Source of the DNA: Diphasiastrum complanatum
Taxonomy: Eukaryota; Streptophyta; Lycopodiopsida; Lycopodiales; Lycopodiaceae
Direction of reading: 5' to 3'
DNA length: 64,000 nucleotides
Assembly (NCBI GenBank): GCA_029204225.1
Contig: CM055099.1
Coordinates: forward strand, 68,255,084 to 68,319,083
Of this stretch, positions 11,503 through 21,760 are shown piece after piece. A model generated the notes under the pieces. It saw nothing but the letters and a program-made list of their open reading frames with translations, was not told the origin of the DNA and made no database searches. Made by a program: the position numbers and the translations under genes. How positions within the stretch are numbered: the stretch's first letter is position 1; each line of letters starts with the position of its first letter.

Positions 11503-11764
11503 CTTCATAGCTAACAGGGTCTTCGTTGGCCATTGTCCTGCTCTTGTCGAATTTGACATCCCTCACTGTTTTCATAGTGTTCGTGTCTGGCATGTAGATT
11601 CTGTAGTATGACGAATTGTTGTCATAACCTACCAGAAATCCCTATCTTATGAGCTTATCAGGAATATGTGCATAAGCTACACAACCAAAGATTCTGATGT
11701 GAGACAGGTTGGGCTTTCTACCCCACCATAGCTCATGTGGTGTCATGTGAGGAACACCAGATTT
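11503..11764 (-). pseudogene. copia-A integrase C-terminal part
   Basis: The complement matches the plus-strand copy at about 45740-46015: the stretch around HMTPHEFWW, then GYLVGYDNHSSYYRVYMPK. It is bounded by copia-B on the left and the solo LTR on the right. Both insertions interrupt the same integrase frame. Confidence 0.8.
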
Positions 11765-12595
11765 TGTGCAAAAAGTACAAAAAGGACCAAGAGTGGATCC
11801 TAATCTGATCCTCAAGAGGGATTGGTTGTCAGATTACTTGATCTATCAATCTACTTCAGATTAAGATCAATCTAGATCAATTCTAGAAACAAAATCCTAA
11901 CAAGAACAATCATTAATTGAAGGTAAGTGTACTTTATGGTTTCACACGTGTGAAACATTGTCTGAGTACGGACTCCAACCTGAAAATCAAGTACACATTG
12001 ATAGAACCTCAAAACAATCAAAACAAATGTAGACAAATGGAGAGAATCACTCAAAATTGCTTCCAAAACCAAGATTGGTGTCTCACATTGATTATGGCCA
12101 AATGTGGCTCTATATATACAATAAGTGGGAGCTCGTGGTACTGATCATCCCTATGATCCCACATGTGTGAATATCTTTGTCATATGATGATTCATCATGC
12201 AAAACTGACATTTGGACAAAACCTTCTATTTTGAGCACTTTTGGTCCATTTTCCTTCTATATGGAGATCTACTTGGAAATCTTCTAGAAGTCAAAATTCG
12301 CCTACTTCAGCTTATTCCACACATGTGAGCTGTCCTCTACACATGTGATATGACACCTAACCAAAGGATGTGGCTCATGCAATCAATAGATTGATGCCAT
12401 GTGTCATATGTCTAGAAAACTAGTTTTTGGCCTTTTTAGCCACTAGAACTTGAATTAAATCATATGTACAACCTATATGATTATGGTACATGACAAGTAC
12501 ATTATTTTCACACGTGGGAACAGGCTCCACACATGTGTAATCATCTATATACAAGATTTTTGGCCTCTACCAAGTTTATTTTTGCATTTTTCACA
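11765..12595. mobile_element. solo LTR, 831 bp, with perfect target duplication
   Basis: The segment starts TGTGCAAAAAG and ends CATTTTTCACA and is flanked by GATTT on both sides (11760-11764 and 12596-12600). Removing it and one GATTT restores the copia-A integrase frame, as judged against the plus-strand copy near 45710-45740. No internal sequence is present, so it is the usual product of LTR-LTR recombination. It contains the 16-bp palindrome TTTCACACGTGTGAAA (11940-11955) and at least five weaker variants. Orientation is not determined. Confidence 0.88.
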
Positions 12596-12600
12596 GATTT

Positions 12601-13424
12601 ACTTGTCTAGTTCTGGATGTATGCGGCTGTAGCTACTGCTTCAGCCCACAGTGCGCTTGGAGCCTTCAAGTATGCCATCATGCATCTGACTGCTTCCTTC
12701 AGGGTCTTGCTCTTTCGTTCAGCAATACCATTGTGCTACGGTGTGTAGGCTGCAGTTCTTCTATGAATGATGCCACGATCATTGTAGAAGTCAGTGAAGC
12801 GATTCGAGATATATTCGCCACCTCAATCTGTTCTGATCTGCTTCACCTTGTTGTTTGTGCATCTCTCAGTCCAATTCACATATTCTGTGAATTTATCGAG
12901 TGCTTCAGATTTATTCTGAATAAAATACATTCTGGCAAACTTGTCATAATCATCAATGAAGGTTATATAATATTTTGAACCTCCTACTGAGATCACGTTG
13001 AATGGACCGTAGATGTCAGAGTGCACCAGCTCTAGAGTTTTTGTCGTTCTGTAGGAGTCTTTGACGAATGGTGTGAGTGACATCTTGCCTTTCAAACATG
13101 CATCACAGGTGGTCGAATTGGTTGCATTCGAGATGATGACCCCTATTATTGCTCCATGATGACTTGTCTGGTAGAGTGCCATTGAGTTCATGTGGCAGAG
13201 TCTTTTGTGCCACAGAGTGTCTGGCGAGTCATCATGAGTCTGATGCATTTGATCTTCAGATAGGCGCACTTTAGATGATATAGGTTGCCCTTCCTTCTGC
13301 CTTGAGCAATGAGAGTGTTGGTGCTAGCATCAATCATGTTGCATGCTTCACTAGAAAACGTCACACGCATCTCTGCATCTGCTATTCTTGCTATAGAGAG
13401 CAAGTCTTGTTGCAGAGTTGGCAC
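12601..13424 (-). pseudogene. copia-A GAG-pre-integrase and integrase core
   Basis: Reading down the minus strand: LLSIARIADAEMRVTF; LWHKRLCHMNSMALYQ (zinc-binding His); DACLKGKMSLTPF with a CxxC-type residue; LVHSDIYGPFNVISVGG with the first catalytic Asp; FIDDYDKFARMYFIQNKS; RTD before the second catalytic region; then a degenerate AERKSKTL stretch and LWAEAVATAAYIQ. At least one frame change is needed between 13269-12823 and 13424-13188. The family is clear, but the gene is inactive. Confidence 0.85.
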
Positions 13425-13562
13425 GAACAGAACATCTTCAAATCATCTGTCTCTACCATTGGTGTTGAGCCAGAGTGAACCAATATCGTTCACTTGATGC
13501 CTGGATCCATCTCCAAGAACTATGAATCTTGAGGGATCTGCACTTCTGAAATCAGACATGAT

Positions 13563-13886
13563 TCATCTTGATGTCACGAAGTGCGAGGTGGCTCCTGAAT
13601 CTAAGATCACCTCGTGTGTGTCAGATGTTGATGTTGCACACACATCTTCACAGATGTAGGCAGTCGAACAATTTTTGTTCATTCTTTCTTCGCCCATCTT
13701 CAAGCTCTCGGTCTCCTTGACATAGGAAGAACTATTTTCGTTCTTATGTATGTTCTGTGCTGATCTGTTTCTTGGGTTTTGGCAGCAATCCATGGCTGCA
13801 TGACTCTTATTATGGCAATGGATACACTCAATCTTGGGATTGAGCCAGCAGGTATCTACTGTATGCCCGTCTCTTCTGCATCTCAT
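13563..13886 (-). pseudogene. copia-A zinc knuckles and protease start
   Basis: Two CCHC-type knuckles lie close together, MRCRRDGHTVDTC and CIHCHNKSHAAMDC, followed after about 60 residues by the protease active-site motif LDSGATSHFVTSR. Paired knuckles are also present in the copia gag at 63298-63963, suggesting a related lineage. The first Cys of knuckle 1 falls just upstream of the longest open frame. Confidence 0.85.
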
Positions 13887-13910
13887 GCAAGTCTTCTTTT
13901 CGGCATCTTG

Positions 13911-14640
13911 TCATTTCGACCTCCCTTTGGTCTTCCAGTTTCTTTTGCTGGTCCCCTCTGCTTGCTGGTCACGATCCTGCCTTTGATTCAACTCCCTCTT
14001 AGCCTTGAACTTTTTCTTTGAATTTTCTCTATTGCCGTAGAGTGCCTGGTTAGAACCATCTTTGTGATCAAGATGCTCTCTGACCTCAACTTCCTCTTGA
14101 ATCTCGACAATCGCCTTTTTGAGGTTCATGGTAGGATCTTTCGCGAGCAGGGTTCGTGTCGTCTGGAAAGATCTAGGTAAGGCTCTCAATAGATATGTGA
14201 GCTGCTTCTTAGCTGATACTACATTCTTTGCTTCTTAACAGTTCCTTCATCTTTCTTACGAAAGAGGTGAGGTCTTTTCCATCCCACTGTAGATTCGTCA
14301 GCTGATCTTCCAGCATCATAATCTGACTTCTTGATTTCATCTGAAATCTTGTGAGCAGTGCAACCCACATCTCCTTAGCTTTGGAGAGTGTAGCTAGGTC
14401 AAGTGTAAGGTTATCTTCAATGCAAGATGATAGCAAGGCTACTGCCTTGTCATTTTTCTCCCTCGATTTACGTAGCTCCTTGCTTGTTGTCGTAGTTATT
14501 TCTTCTATGCCATCCACCCAGGGGAAGAGTCCTTCTCCCTTGAGTATCAAAGATGTCTTAACTTTCCAGGCTAGAAAGTTGGATTTTGAAGAATTAAGTA
14601 TAGTGCAGATCTTGTTCTGCATGCTGCTGATTAAAGCCAT
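13911..14640 (-). pseudogene. copia-A gag (UBN2-like) N-terminal part
   Basis: The frame 14640-14209 starts at ATG 93 bp inside the primer-binding site and encodes a copia-type gag: NFLAWKVKTSLILKGEGLF, then KAVALLSSCIEDNLTLDL, then AKEMWVALLTRFQMKS. A frame shift near 14210 leads into 14189-13911, which is basic and gag-like (RALPRSFQTTRTLL, KKFKAKRELNQRQDRDQQ). Together they are the nucleocapsid-proximal half of gag. Confidence 0.8.
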
Positions 14641-14740
14641 TGTTTCTTGAAGTCTGTTTTCTTGTCGTTTGGTTGGTTGTCTGAATGCTTGGCCTCCTAG
14701 ATCTGCTAGCTTCTCGGCTATGTCAAAATATGACAGGGTG

Positions 14741-14816
14741 GCTCTGATACCACTGTTGGGAGTCGTGCATTGCTCCGATACGACTCATGAGAATCGTGAG
14801 GAGAAAAATTCACGAA
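14741..14816 (-). repeat. copia-A primer-binding site and 63-bp remnant of its 5' LTR
   Basis: GCTCTGATACCA (14741-14752) is the complement of the standard primer-binding site. From 14754 the sequence TGTTGGGAGTCGTGC matches the left LTR start at 3893 for 63 bp, with a few substitutions. Homology then stops at 14816, where an unrelated ORF begins. About 960 bp of LTR are gone. Confidence 0.85.
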
Positions 14817-16197
14817 TGGACTGGAAAAGACTCTTTTTCAAATGTAGATGTGGTGAAAAGTGTAAAAATAGTTCGTCCATTATTTGGTTTGATCATGCTA
14901 TCTGGTTCATTATGAATAACCTTGCCAAGTTTTTTCCTGGTGCTTCTCTCCAAAATCAGATAAACGCCTTCTTCATGTGGCTAAATAAACCTGCTAGGGA
15001 TGTTGTAAAATCTCATATTACTTTTATCTTTATCTGCCAATACATGACTGATGCCTCTATTGAACTTGCTAAAGACTCTTTCATCAAATTACTTGCACCT
15101 TTGGGAGATGCCAAGAATATCCGAGAGATAGAACACCTCTTAAAATGTCCTAGTTTTTCTACCCTCCGAGACAAGTACTTCCAAAACTCAAACAAAAGGA
15201 CGGGCTCTTTTAATTTGAACAATCCAAACTCAGTCATTTATAGTTCAGGAACGAGAAAGAAAAAGCTTGTTTTAGATTTCAAAGCAAAGAAAGGACATAG
15301 CAGTGGCAACAAAGATGACTTACCAATCAAAAAGATGAGTTTTTACAGATCCTAATCGATGTGCAGGACGAAGAAGGAATAGTTAGAAGAAAAATCATGT
15401 TTCAGCAACCGGACGTCTCCAATTTTCCACTAGTAGCGACTCAGGGAGACATTTTTTGCATTTATGTTACCGAAATAGAGTATTTGAGTTTATCCATGTG
15501 AAGCATTTCTACGCTCACGTTTTACGCAAAACTTTTGGTATTGTTGACGAACTCTTTTATTATATTACTTTCGGTTGGACTTATCTACCAAGTGTCAAAA
15601 GTGAATGGTATTTTCCTTATGATGTCTTTTGCCAATTTGATATAGATAACCTTCATCCTTGTCAATGTTATACTTTTAACCGTCTCAAGAACTTTATCTC
15701 TGAAAAATTTGGCCATGTCGTTTGCATAGACTGTAAGATTATTAAGAGTTCTCTTTTACGAAAAGGCCTAAATCATATAACTCTAAGACAAGCTAATGTG
15801 AATGAAGTCGCTTTGGAGCTTCATGACAGATGGTTTAAACTTATGGGGCTCCTTCCTTCTTACGATTCTTTAGACATGAATACAAAGTAAGAGAATCACT
15901 TTAAGTCATATTAGAAAGGGTAAATGGCTTTATGAAAATACTGGGTCTCTTTCTAAATATAGGATTGCAAAAGATGAACTACTTTGGCTTACAAACTCCC
16001 TTTACGTGAATGTTATTGATAATCCCTGTTTCATGTGTAAATTTTTCGCACCAAATTTGACCATTAAGCGACTCAACAGTCTAGATTTTACTCCTTTTCC
16101 TAACAGTCAATCTAATTATGTGGAGGATTCCTTTTCATATATAACGAACATTTTCACTTACTCTTTACCAGATCCATATCAGATACAGCTCTTGTAA
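14816..16197 (+). pseudogene. broken ORFs of an unusual retroelement, possibly Penelope-like
   Basis: Three open stretches follow on the same strand: 14816-15355 (about 179 codons), 15456-15890 (144 codons) and a frame from about 15898 to 16197. They read like one protein with frameshifts. Notable runs are GEKCKNSSSIIWFDHAIW, HLLKCPSFSTLRDKYF, FGHVVCIDCKIIKSSLLRK, LNHITLRQANVNEVALEL and, in the last, AKDELLWLTNSLYV then NPCFMCKFFAPNLTIKRL. No copia or gypsy motif fits. A C-F-M-C-K segment upstream of the RT, together with the K-x-HK fragment at 1078-1247, fits Penelope-like RTs from memory, but the RT core and any GIY-YIG domain are absent. The start coincides with the copia-A LTR break. Confidence 0.4.
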
Positions 16198-16199
16198 AC

Positions 16200-17190
16200 C
16201 CTGCAAGAGTTACTTCCCAATAGTTTTGGAAAAATCAAGTTTTTTGACTGAAAATCATCGAAAGAACCTTTGCACAACCAATCCTCGCACGAGTAACCTT
16301 TGCAAATTAGATCAGTAGTTAGATCTGCACTAGGTCCAACTACTGTGAAAATCTCAGGCCAATCGAAACAAGGATCAAAAAGTTATCAAGGAAAAATCAT
16401 CGTAAGAGGCCTAAAATCACACAATTGGCCAAATCATCCAAAGGTTCAAACTACATCTAGGCATTGAACCACTCTCGTACGGTTGCTATAGCCTTCTAGA
16501 TGCTACAGGCTCCCTTGCACTGGCTGCGTGGTGCTGCCCCGAGCACCTCCTTCCTCCTTGCCTGCTCCTTTTCAGCGATGGCCGCCCTCCTTGGAATGAT
16601 CCAATGCTTTCTCTGGCGCACGGCTGCCCACAGCCTTTTCTAAGCTTAGTCGGCCTACTATGGCGCCCTGCTGCATGGATTTATAGCTCCCAAAAATATT
16701 TTGTACAGAGAGACATTAGTGGTTTTGCCACCAAGAAAACTCTGACTCACAAAACTCTCCATAACAAGAGAGACAATGTCTCCTCCTATAGCTCGTGGCT
16801 ATTTGTGGCCACTTGGGAGTTGCCTTGCCCTACCAAAATCCCTACCTCTAGGTTCTTACAGATCCTGAAACAGCCTCCTACAGTGGAAGCCTTCTATTTT
16901 CTCGCCTGCAAACCCTAGTTGGCATTTTTCCATAGCTTTTGAGAAAGGTACAATTGCTCATAGTCTGCTCCATGGCTGACCCTGCCCTCCTGGCAATCAC
17001 TTGGACTCTTCCATACAGTGCTAGGTAGCACTTTACAATGTTCAATTCCGTCAAGTACAGCGAAAGATCTGTGACTTTCCGTTTTTCAACCTGCCGTAAA
17101 CCCGAACTCTCAGAAGACTGTTCTCCGGAAGCTCTCTTCAACGATGATGTTGTACTGTGTGCACTCCTTGTACGGCTGTGATACCAACTT
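16200..17190. other. no secure gene; possible minus-strand element leader
   Basis: The stretch 16490-16680 is more GC-rich than its surroundings. A minus-strand frame at 17141-16878 (87 codons) has no domain I recognise. GCTGTGATACCA (17177-17188) differs by one base from the complement of the copia primer-binding site, so this may be the 5' interior of a minus-strand element, with its LTR to the right of 17190 not bounded. Confidence 0.35.
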
Positions 17191-17864
17191 AGAATTTGTT
17201 TCGAACAGGAACACAGATCATGCTACACAGTAACACAAACAGAAAACACTCTCCACAGCAAGCTCATATAGAAACTGTATTTCACAAAATGAAATTACAC
17301 TGTACATATAGTTGTTCACTCAAGCAACCCATGCATGACCCAGGTTTCCGTTTCCCGGACGCGTGTCCCATCGACTTGCCTCGTGCCAAGGCCAACTGAT
17401 CCTTATCAACTGATAGGACCCATAGTATAGTAGCACAGTGATTCTACTTTAATTCTAACTATTTTTACCCATGTTTGAGTTTGCCACACATGTGAATGAC
17501 CCCATTTGAGTTCACCACTGTCACCATTGGTCTTAGAATGTCCATTGGCACTATTCTCAAGGATCTTTAATGAAAATTTCATTTGCTTGTCCAACTTGGT
17601 TGACTCACTTTGTTGCACAATATTGTGTTTGGTGGTCTTCAGCTTCTTTACCTGTAACCTGTACTAACTCCATAAATCACTTGGACTAATGGTCTATCCC
17701 TAGAAGGAATCTACTCTCAGCACATATAATTACCCGCTATACATCATATCTTGAAAAATAAGTAGTCTAAGATAGAAAAACTGTACATAGATAACTGAGA
17801 AAATACAAAGAAAGGAGAAAAATAAATAAATCAGACAAGGATCGGGAAAATTTTTATAGTAGGG
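17191..17864. other. no gene recognised
   Basis: Short open frames only, no domain. One imperfect CACACATGTGAA motif sits at 17485-17496, similar to the LTR palindrome seen elsewhere, so LTR sequence is likely. Confidence 0.5.
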
Positions 17865-18624
17865 AGTAAATGGTAATAGGGTCTTAGCTGACTACCATTT
17901 ACTAAGGTTGGTAAGGGATCACCTTCCAAGGTGGCCAATTGAATTGCTCCATTTTTATATATCTTTGTTACACGATAGGGTCCTAGGCTTGAAATTTAAA
18001 ATTCTAACTAACATTGTTGCATAACTCGTTCCAGATGATTTATGTGGTACCTTCGGGCTGAATGTACGCACAAATCATCAAGGAACACTTCTAGGAATTT
18101 CTAAAGGAATTCTTTGAAGGCATGTTGCATAACTCTCTAGAAGGTACTTGGTGCATTGCACAATCCAAATGGCATTATGCGAAAAGCATAAGTTCCCCAT
18201 GTTGTTGCAAAGGCTGGTCCTCTGGCGTTATTTGCACTTTATTATACTCATCTAATTTGTTGAGAAAGCTGTAGGTCTCCTTTTCTACTATCCGTTCAAG
18301 TACTCCTTCAGTAAAAGTTAGTGCGAAGTGGTCTTTCTTCGTGTCTGCATTAAGTTTCTTGAGGTCTACACAGATGCATAGTTTCCTGTTTTTCTTAGGC
18401 ACAATCACTATCAGGGATACCCAATCAGTGTGTTCTATTTCATATACGAATCCAGCATCGTGTAGCTTTTTCAACTCTTGTTGAATAAGCTCTGAACAGT
18501 GTGGGTTGCAGCGATAAAGTTGGCTCATGGCACCATCGATCAATGGAATGGTGTGCTGCACTACTTCAGGTGGTATTCCCTTGAGATCCTTGTAGGACCA
18601 TGCAAAAAAAATCATGATATTCAT
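17865..18624 (-). pseudogene. gypsy reverse transcriptase fused by deletion to pol C-terminal tail
   Basis: RT motifs: IVPKKNRKLCICVDLKKLN, then YSFLNKLDEYNKVQITPED, then MPFGLCNAPSTF near 18175-18140 and FLDDLCVHS near 18070. In active gypsy RTs the motif equivalent to FLNKLDEYN starts F-L-D, so the first catalytic Asp is replaced by Asn here. After about 18000 the frame jumps to LGPYRVTKIYKNGAIQL and VNGSQLRPYY, typical of the end of gypsy pol after integrase. RNase H and integrase are therefore lost. Confidence 0.8.
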
Positions 18625-19762
18625 GTAGGAAATCTCTTAGATCAAATAGTTTTTCGATCGTAAGTTGTTCACCTACATAAGCTAATTTTTTGTCTTCCCT
18701 AGAATCGGCTGCTAGATCTAGAGGTTGGACTTTTGTAGGACCTTTATGTGAACAAGAATTATCATGTAAGTCATTTGAGTCGGGTTCTCGCTGTTGAGCT
18801 TGGGGTAAGGCAACAATCGCATCATCTAAGATATAATCTCAAAAGTATGTTGGCACATCGTGCAATGGCTCAATTGTTGAACCTTGGTCTTGTCTTGACT
18901 TCTGATTTTAGGATGGTGAGGTGGGGGTTGTTGAGACTATTTTTGATGCCTTAGATGCATCATCTACCGGTTGAATCTTGGTATTCATGAATTGTGGACG
19001 ATCATAACCCATCTTAGCCTTTCCATTTAGATTGGTAGGTATTTTGGTAGTTGGCTGCCATATTGACAAAGCATGAGCAGATTGGTGGGATTGGCGGCGA
19101 AACTATCATCTCAATGGGATCCCACAGTGTGGTGTCCATACAGGTTATGGCCTCATCTACTGGGTTGTCCCAATGGCTCACTCTGACTTTGTATAGATAT
19201 ACATTTGGGAGGTGGGGCTCCTTAGAGATCTTGGCCAGTGGTGGGATCCTAGGTACATCTTTCGATATCATCTTCATCATCTTCCAATGTGATAACTGAG
19301 CACTAATGGAGAAGCTCCTCCTCATAGGAATCTGGGGATGGTTCCAATGGAATCCATGATAGTTCGACCATGTTCACCCCAATTTTGATCTCATCATCAA
19401 GGGTGACATGTTTTTGGTTTGAGAGTTTCAATTCAGGCTCTCTATTGGTTTCTCGAAGTAGGGAGATAGATCCTTTCACGAAACTCATACAATTGATGGT
19501 GGCTAGAGCCTCAATCCAATTGATGATATCAGTGTTGAAATCTTGATGAATTTCCAATGGCTTGTGCCGCTGCCGCTAGCACTTCTTCTAGTCTCAGTCA
19601 ATCGTGTGGTCAATAGCTAATGAAGTTGTCTCCTCTGGCAGGCTAGCAGGCTTAATCGTCCAAATATTTGGATAAACTCTCACCGCTTGATCTCGGTTCT
19701 CAAGTGTTATTCGGTTTGTACCCCAGTCATGGTGTACTTTTGCTAACTCATCCAGGGTCTTC

Positions 19763-20182
19763 CTAATAGAAGTCGATAGGATGAGATTGCTTTTGGTAGA
19801 TCTGAAATAGTGAAGTTGATGACAAAACAAAATCTGCAACCTTCATGTGTACATTCTCCACAATTTCCATAGGCTTGACGCAACTTTGATCAGCAAATTT
19901 TATAATAAAACCCGCGGGCTTCAATGCACTTAGTCCCCACTCTTGGTATATATGGGACATAATGTTTACTCCTGAACCACCATCAATAACGGAGGCTACT
20001 AAGGGAAGGTTTTTGTGCTGAATGGGTAAGGTAACATTACTCTTTTCATTTTCCCTTGTGGCACCTATGGCCATCATGAATTGGTCATCGTCACTTTCTC
20101 CATCCATGGAGGGTCCTATAGGTATATCGTTTTCTCCTAACCATGTGGTTAAGTCTTGGCGTAAGGGTTTAGAATTCTTCAA
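19763..20182 (-). pseudogene. gypsy protease region
   Basis: A 139-codon frame includes PLVASVIDGGSGVNIMSH, the plant gypsy aspartic-protease motif (D-x-G-S-G-V-N), then ADQSCVKPMEIVENVHMKV. It lies between the zinc knuckle and RT as expected. The frame is lost at its C-terminus. Confidence 0.75.
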
Positions 20183-20662
20183 TACATTGTCTAAAGGTAT
20201 GGTGACCTAACTAGATAGTAGGGCGATTAAGGCCTCAGTCCCACTTCCTTCTAGTTCTAGAGAAGTGAAGGGTTCTTCATTAAAATCTGGATGGATAAAT
20301 CCTTCCAAGTTCATGGGTGAAGTAGGTGCATTCACGGCTTGATTAGAGAGATAGTTGAGTCCATAGGTTCTATTGGCTGATTCAGATCACCAATACGAGC
20401 ATTGGCTTGCTCTTCTTGTATCCACTCCCTTACTTTGATGTAATGCTTCTTCTCCTTCTATGGGTTTGGATACTCTCCACGTCCAGTAGATCGAGTGTAA
20501 TGGCTTATTGTGTGGAGTTGATTGTGCTCCTCATCCAAGACTCTTTCTACGATTAGGGGTTCCTTCATTCTTTGGGCCCAAATATGAACATAGACATGGA
20601 CCTTTGGTTTTGTGGCCTTGGCTCTCCTATCATGTATAACAATTTCTAGATTGATAGGTGCA

Positions 20663-20933
20663 TCAACTTATAGCTCTACTGTTTGGATGGACAATCTTTG
20701 CAACAATGGCCATGGCCACACTCTCTACAGATAGGGGTATAAGTGCCTTTATATAGACACTCAGTGATGCGGTGGTTTTCTCCACAACTATAACAGTGGA
20801 TAGGTGGTCTATTCCTGTAGAAACATTGTTGAGTGGTAAACAAAGAGAAGACAAAAGCTTCAGTTCCATTTGTATAAAAACAAGAAAATCCTTTATCCTC
20901 AGGTACAAACATATTTTCCAGGCCAAATTCCAA
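20663..20933 (-). pseudogene. gypsy gag C-terminus with CCHC zinc knuckle
   Basis: CYSCGENHRITEC fits C-x2-C-x3-H-x4-C, and a second Cys/His cluster CRECGHGHCCKDC follows. Such knuckles bind RNA in retroelement nucleocapsids. It sits between gag and protease. Confidence 0.65.
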
Positions 20934-21397
20934 TTGGAGTTGAGGATCCTGACTTGTTGTAGCTCAACTTGCTGGAGTGATCTGGCAGTTCATATGAGGG
21001 CCAGATTGTCGCACTACCAAGGCTGCTACATTATTAGGTCTAGGTAATGCTAGGCATTGTTGGGGTGCCTGCTGGATTACGGGCCTCTGACAACTTGTAA
21101 CTTGATGACATTGTTGTTGCATCCTCCATTGGTATTGTCTTGCAACGGCTTGTATCCTAGGATTGTAGATACAAGTAGATGTATCATGGTTATTGGTGTT
21201 GCAAAAGATGCAAAACCTCTAGGCTAGTTGTCTATTTTGAGGGCACTCATTTACAATGTGATTCTGTTGGCATGTGGGACACCAAACATTATCACGTCCA
21301 GAAAATTAATTGATAGTAGACACTTGGGGTACTATCTTTTTCAATTTTCGTTCAAATTATTTAGATAACTTGTCTATCTGAGTCTGATGGGTCTTGT

Positions 21398-21742
21398 TTA
21401 TAGTTTCAAATTGTTGTAACAACAATGAGTGGCAACATTGGAGGAGGTCCCTTCACCATAGTTGTGGTTACTAGCAATGACTCTTGAATGCTGGGGTTCA
21501 TACTCCTCATCAAAGCCTTCATCTTCTTCTCGGATGGCATCATCCATGGCATCACATAAGGTGGCGTAGGTTTCTAGTGGTCTAAGCTCACGCCTAATGG
21601 ATTTTGGGAGGCCATCCATAAACCATATCAGCATAGCCTGATCAAGTGCTAGGTGAGTAGCGCATTTGGTTTTCAGACATTTGAGGTGTTCAATGTAATC
21701 ATGTACCCTCTCATCCTTCCTCATCTTGATCTTACTCAGCAA
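21398..21742 (-). pseudogene. gypsy gag (retrotrans_gag-like)
   Basis: MRKDERVHDYIEHLKCLK and AMLIWFMDGLPKSIRRELR are typical of the gypsy gag core (R-V-x-D-Y-I and F-x-x-G-L-P). An acidic tail follows. It resembles the plus-strand gag at 25179-25916, which has KDECVRDYIERFKCRK. Confidence 0.75.
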
Positions 21743-21760
21743 TACGAATGGGCTCTCTAG

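Larger units (their letters stand above)
3893..14816 (-). mobile_element. copia-A: Ty1/copia element, minus strand, broken by two insertions
   Basis: In minus orientation the order is residual 5' LTR (14816-14754), primer-binding site (14752-14741), gag (about 14640-13900), zinc knuckles and protease (13890-13563), GAG-pre-integrase and integrase (13424-12601 and 11759-11503), RT/RNase H (6678-4918) and 3' LTR (4917-3893). This is the copia order gag-PR-INT-RT-RH. Copia-B (6679-11502) and a solo LTR (11765-12595) interrupt it. With these removed the internal part is about 4.2 kb. It has frameshifts and stops and is dead. Relatives occur at 28930-29715 and 44624-47212. Confidence 0.9.
17865..21760 (-). 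mobile_element. Ty3/gypsy element, minus strand, internally deleted
   Basis: Minus-strand order: gag (21742-21398), zinc knuckle (20933-20663), protease (20182-19763), RT (18624 to about 18000), then a C-terminal tail (about 17995-17865). RNase H and integrase are missing between the RT and the tail. LTRs were not bounded. Multiple stops and frame changes show it is inactive. Confidence 0.8.

Noticed and set aside
15340-15506. Weak resemblance of a frame (with LIDVQDEEGIV and ATQGDIFCIYVTE) to a POT1-type OB-fold, with a TTTTTACAG splice-acceptor-like start
   Set aside because: Similarity is limited to a G-D-I motif and hydrophobic spacing; the stretch sits within the frameshifted retroelement-like ORFs and no other telomere-protein part is present.
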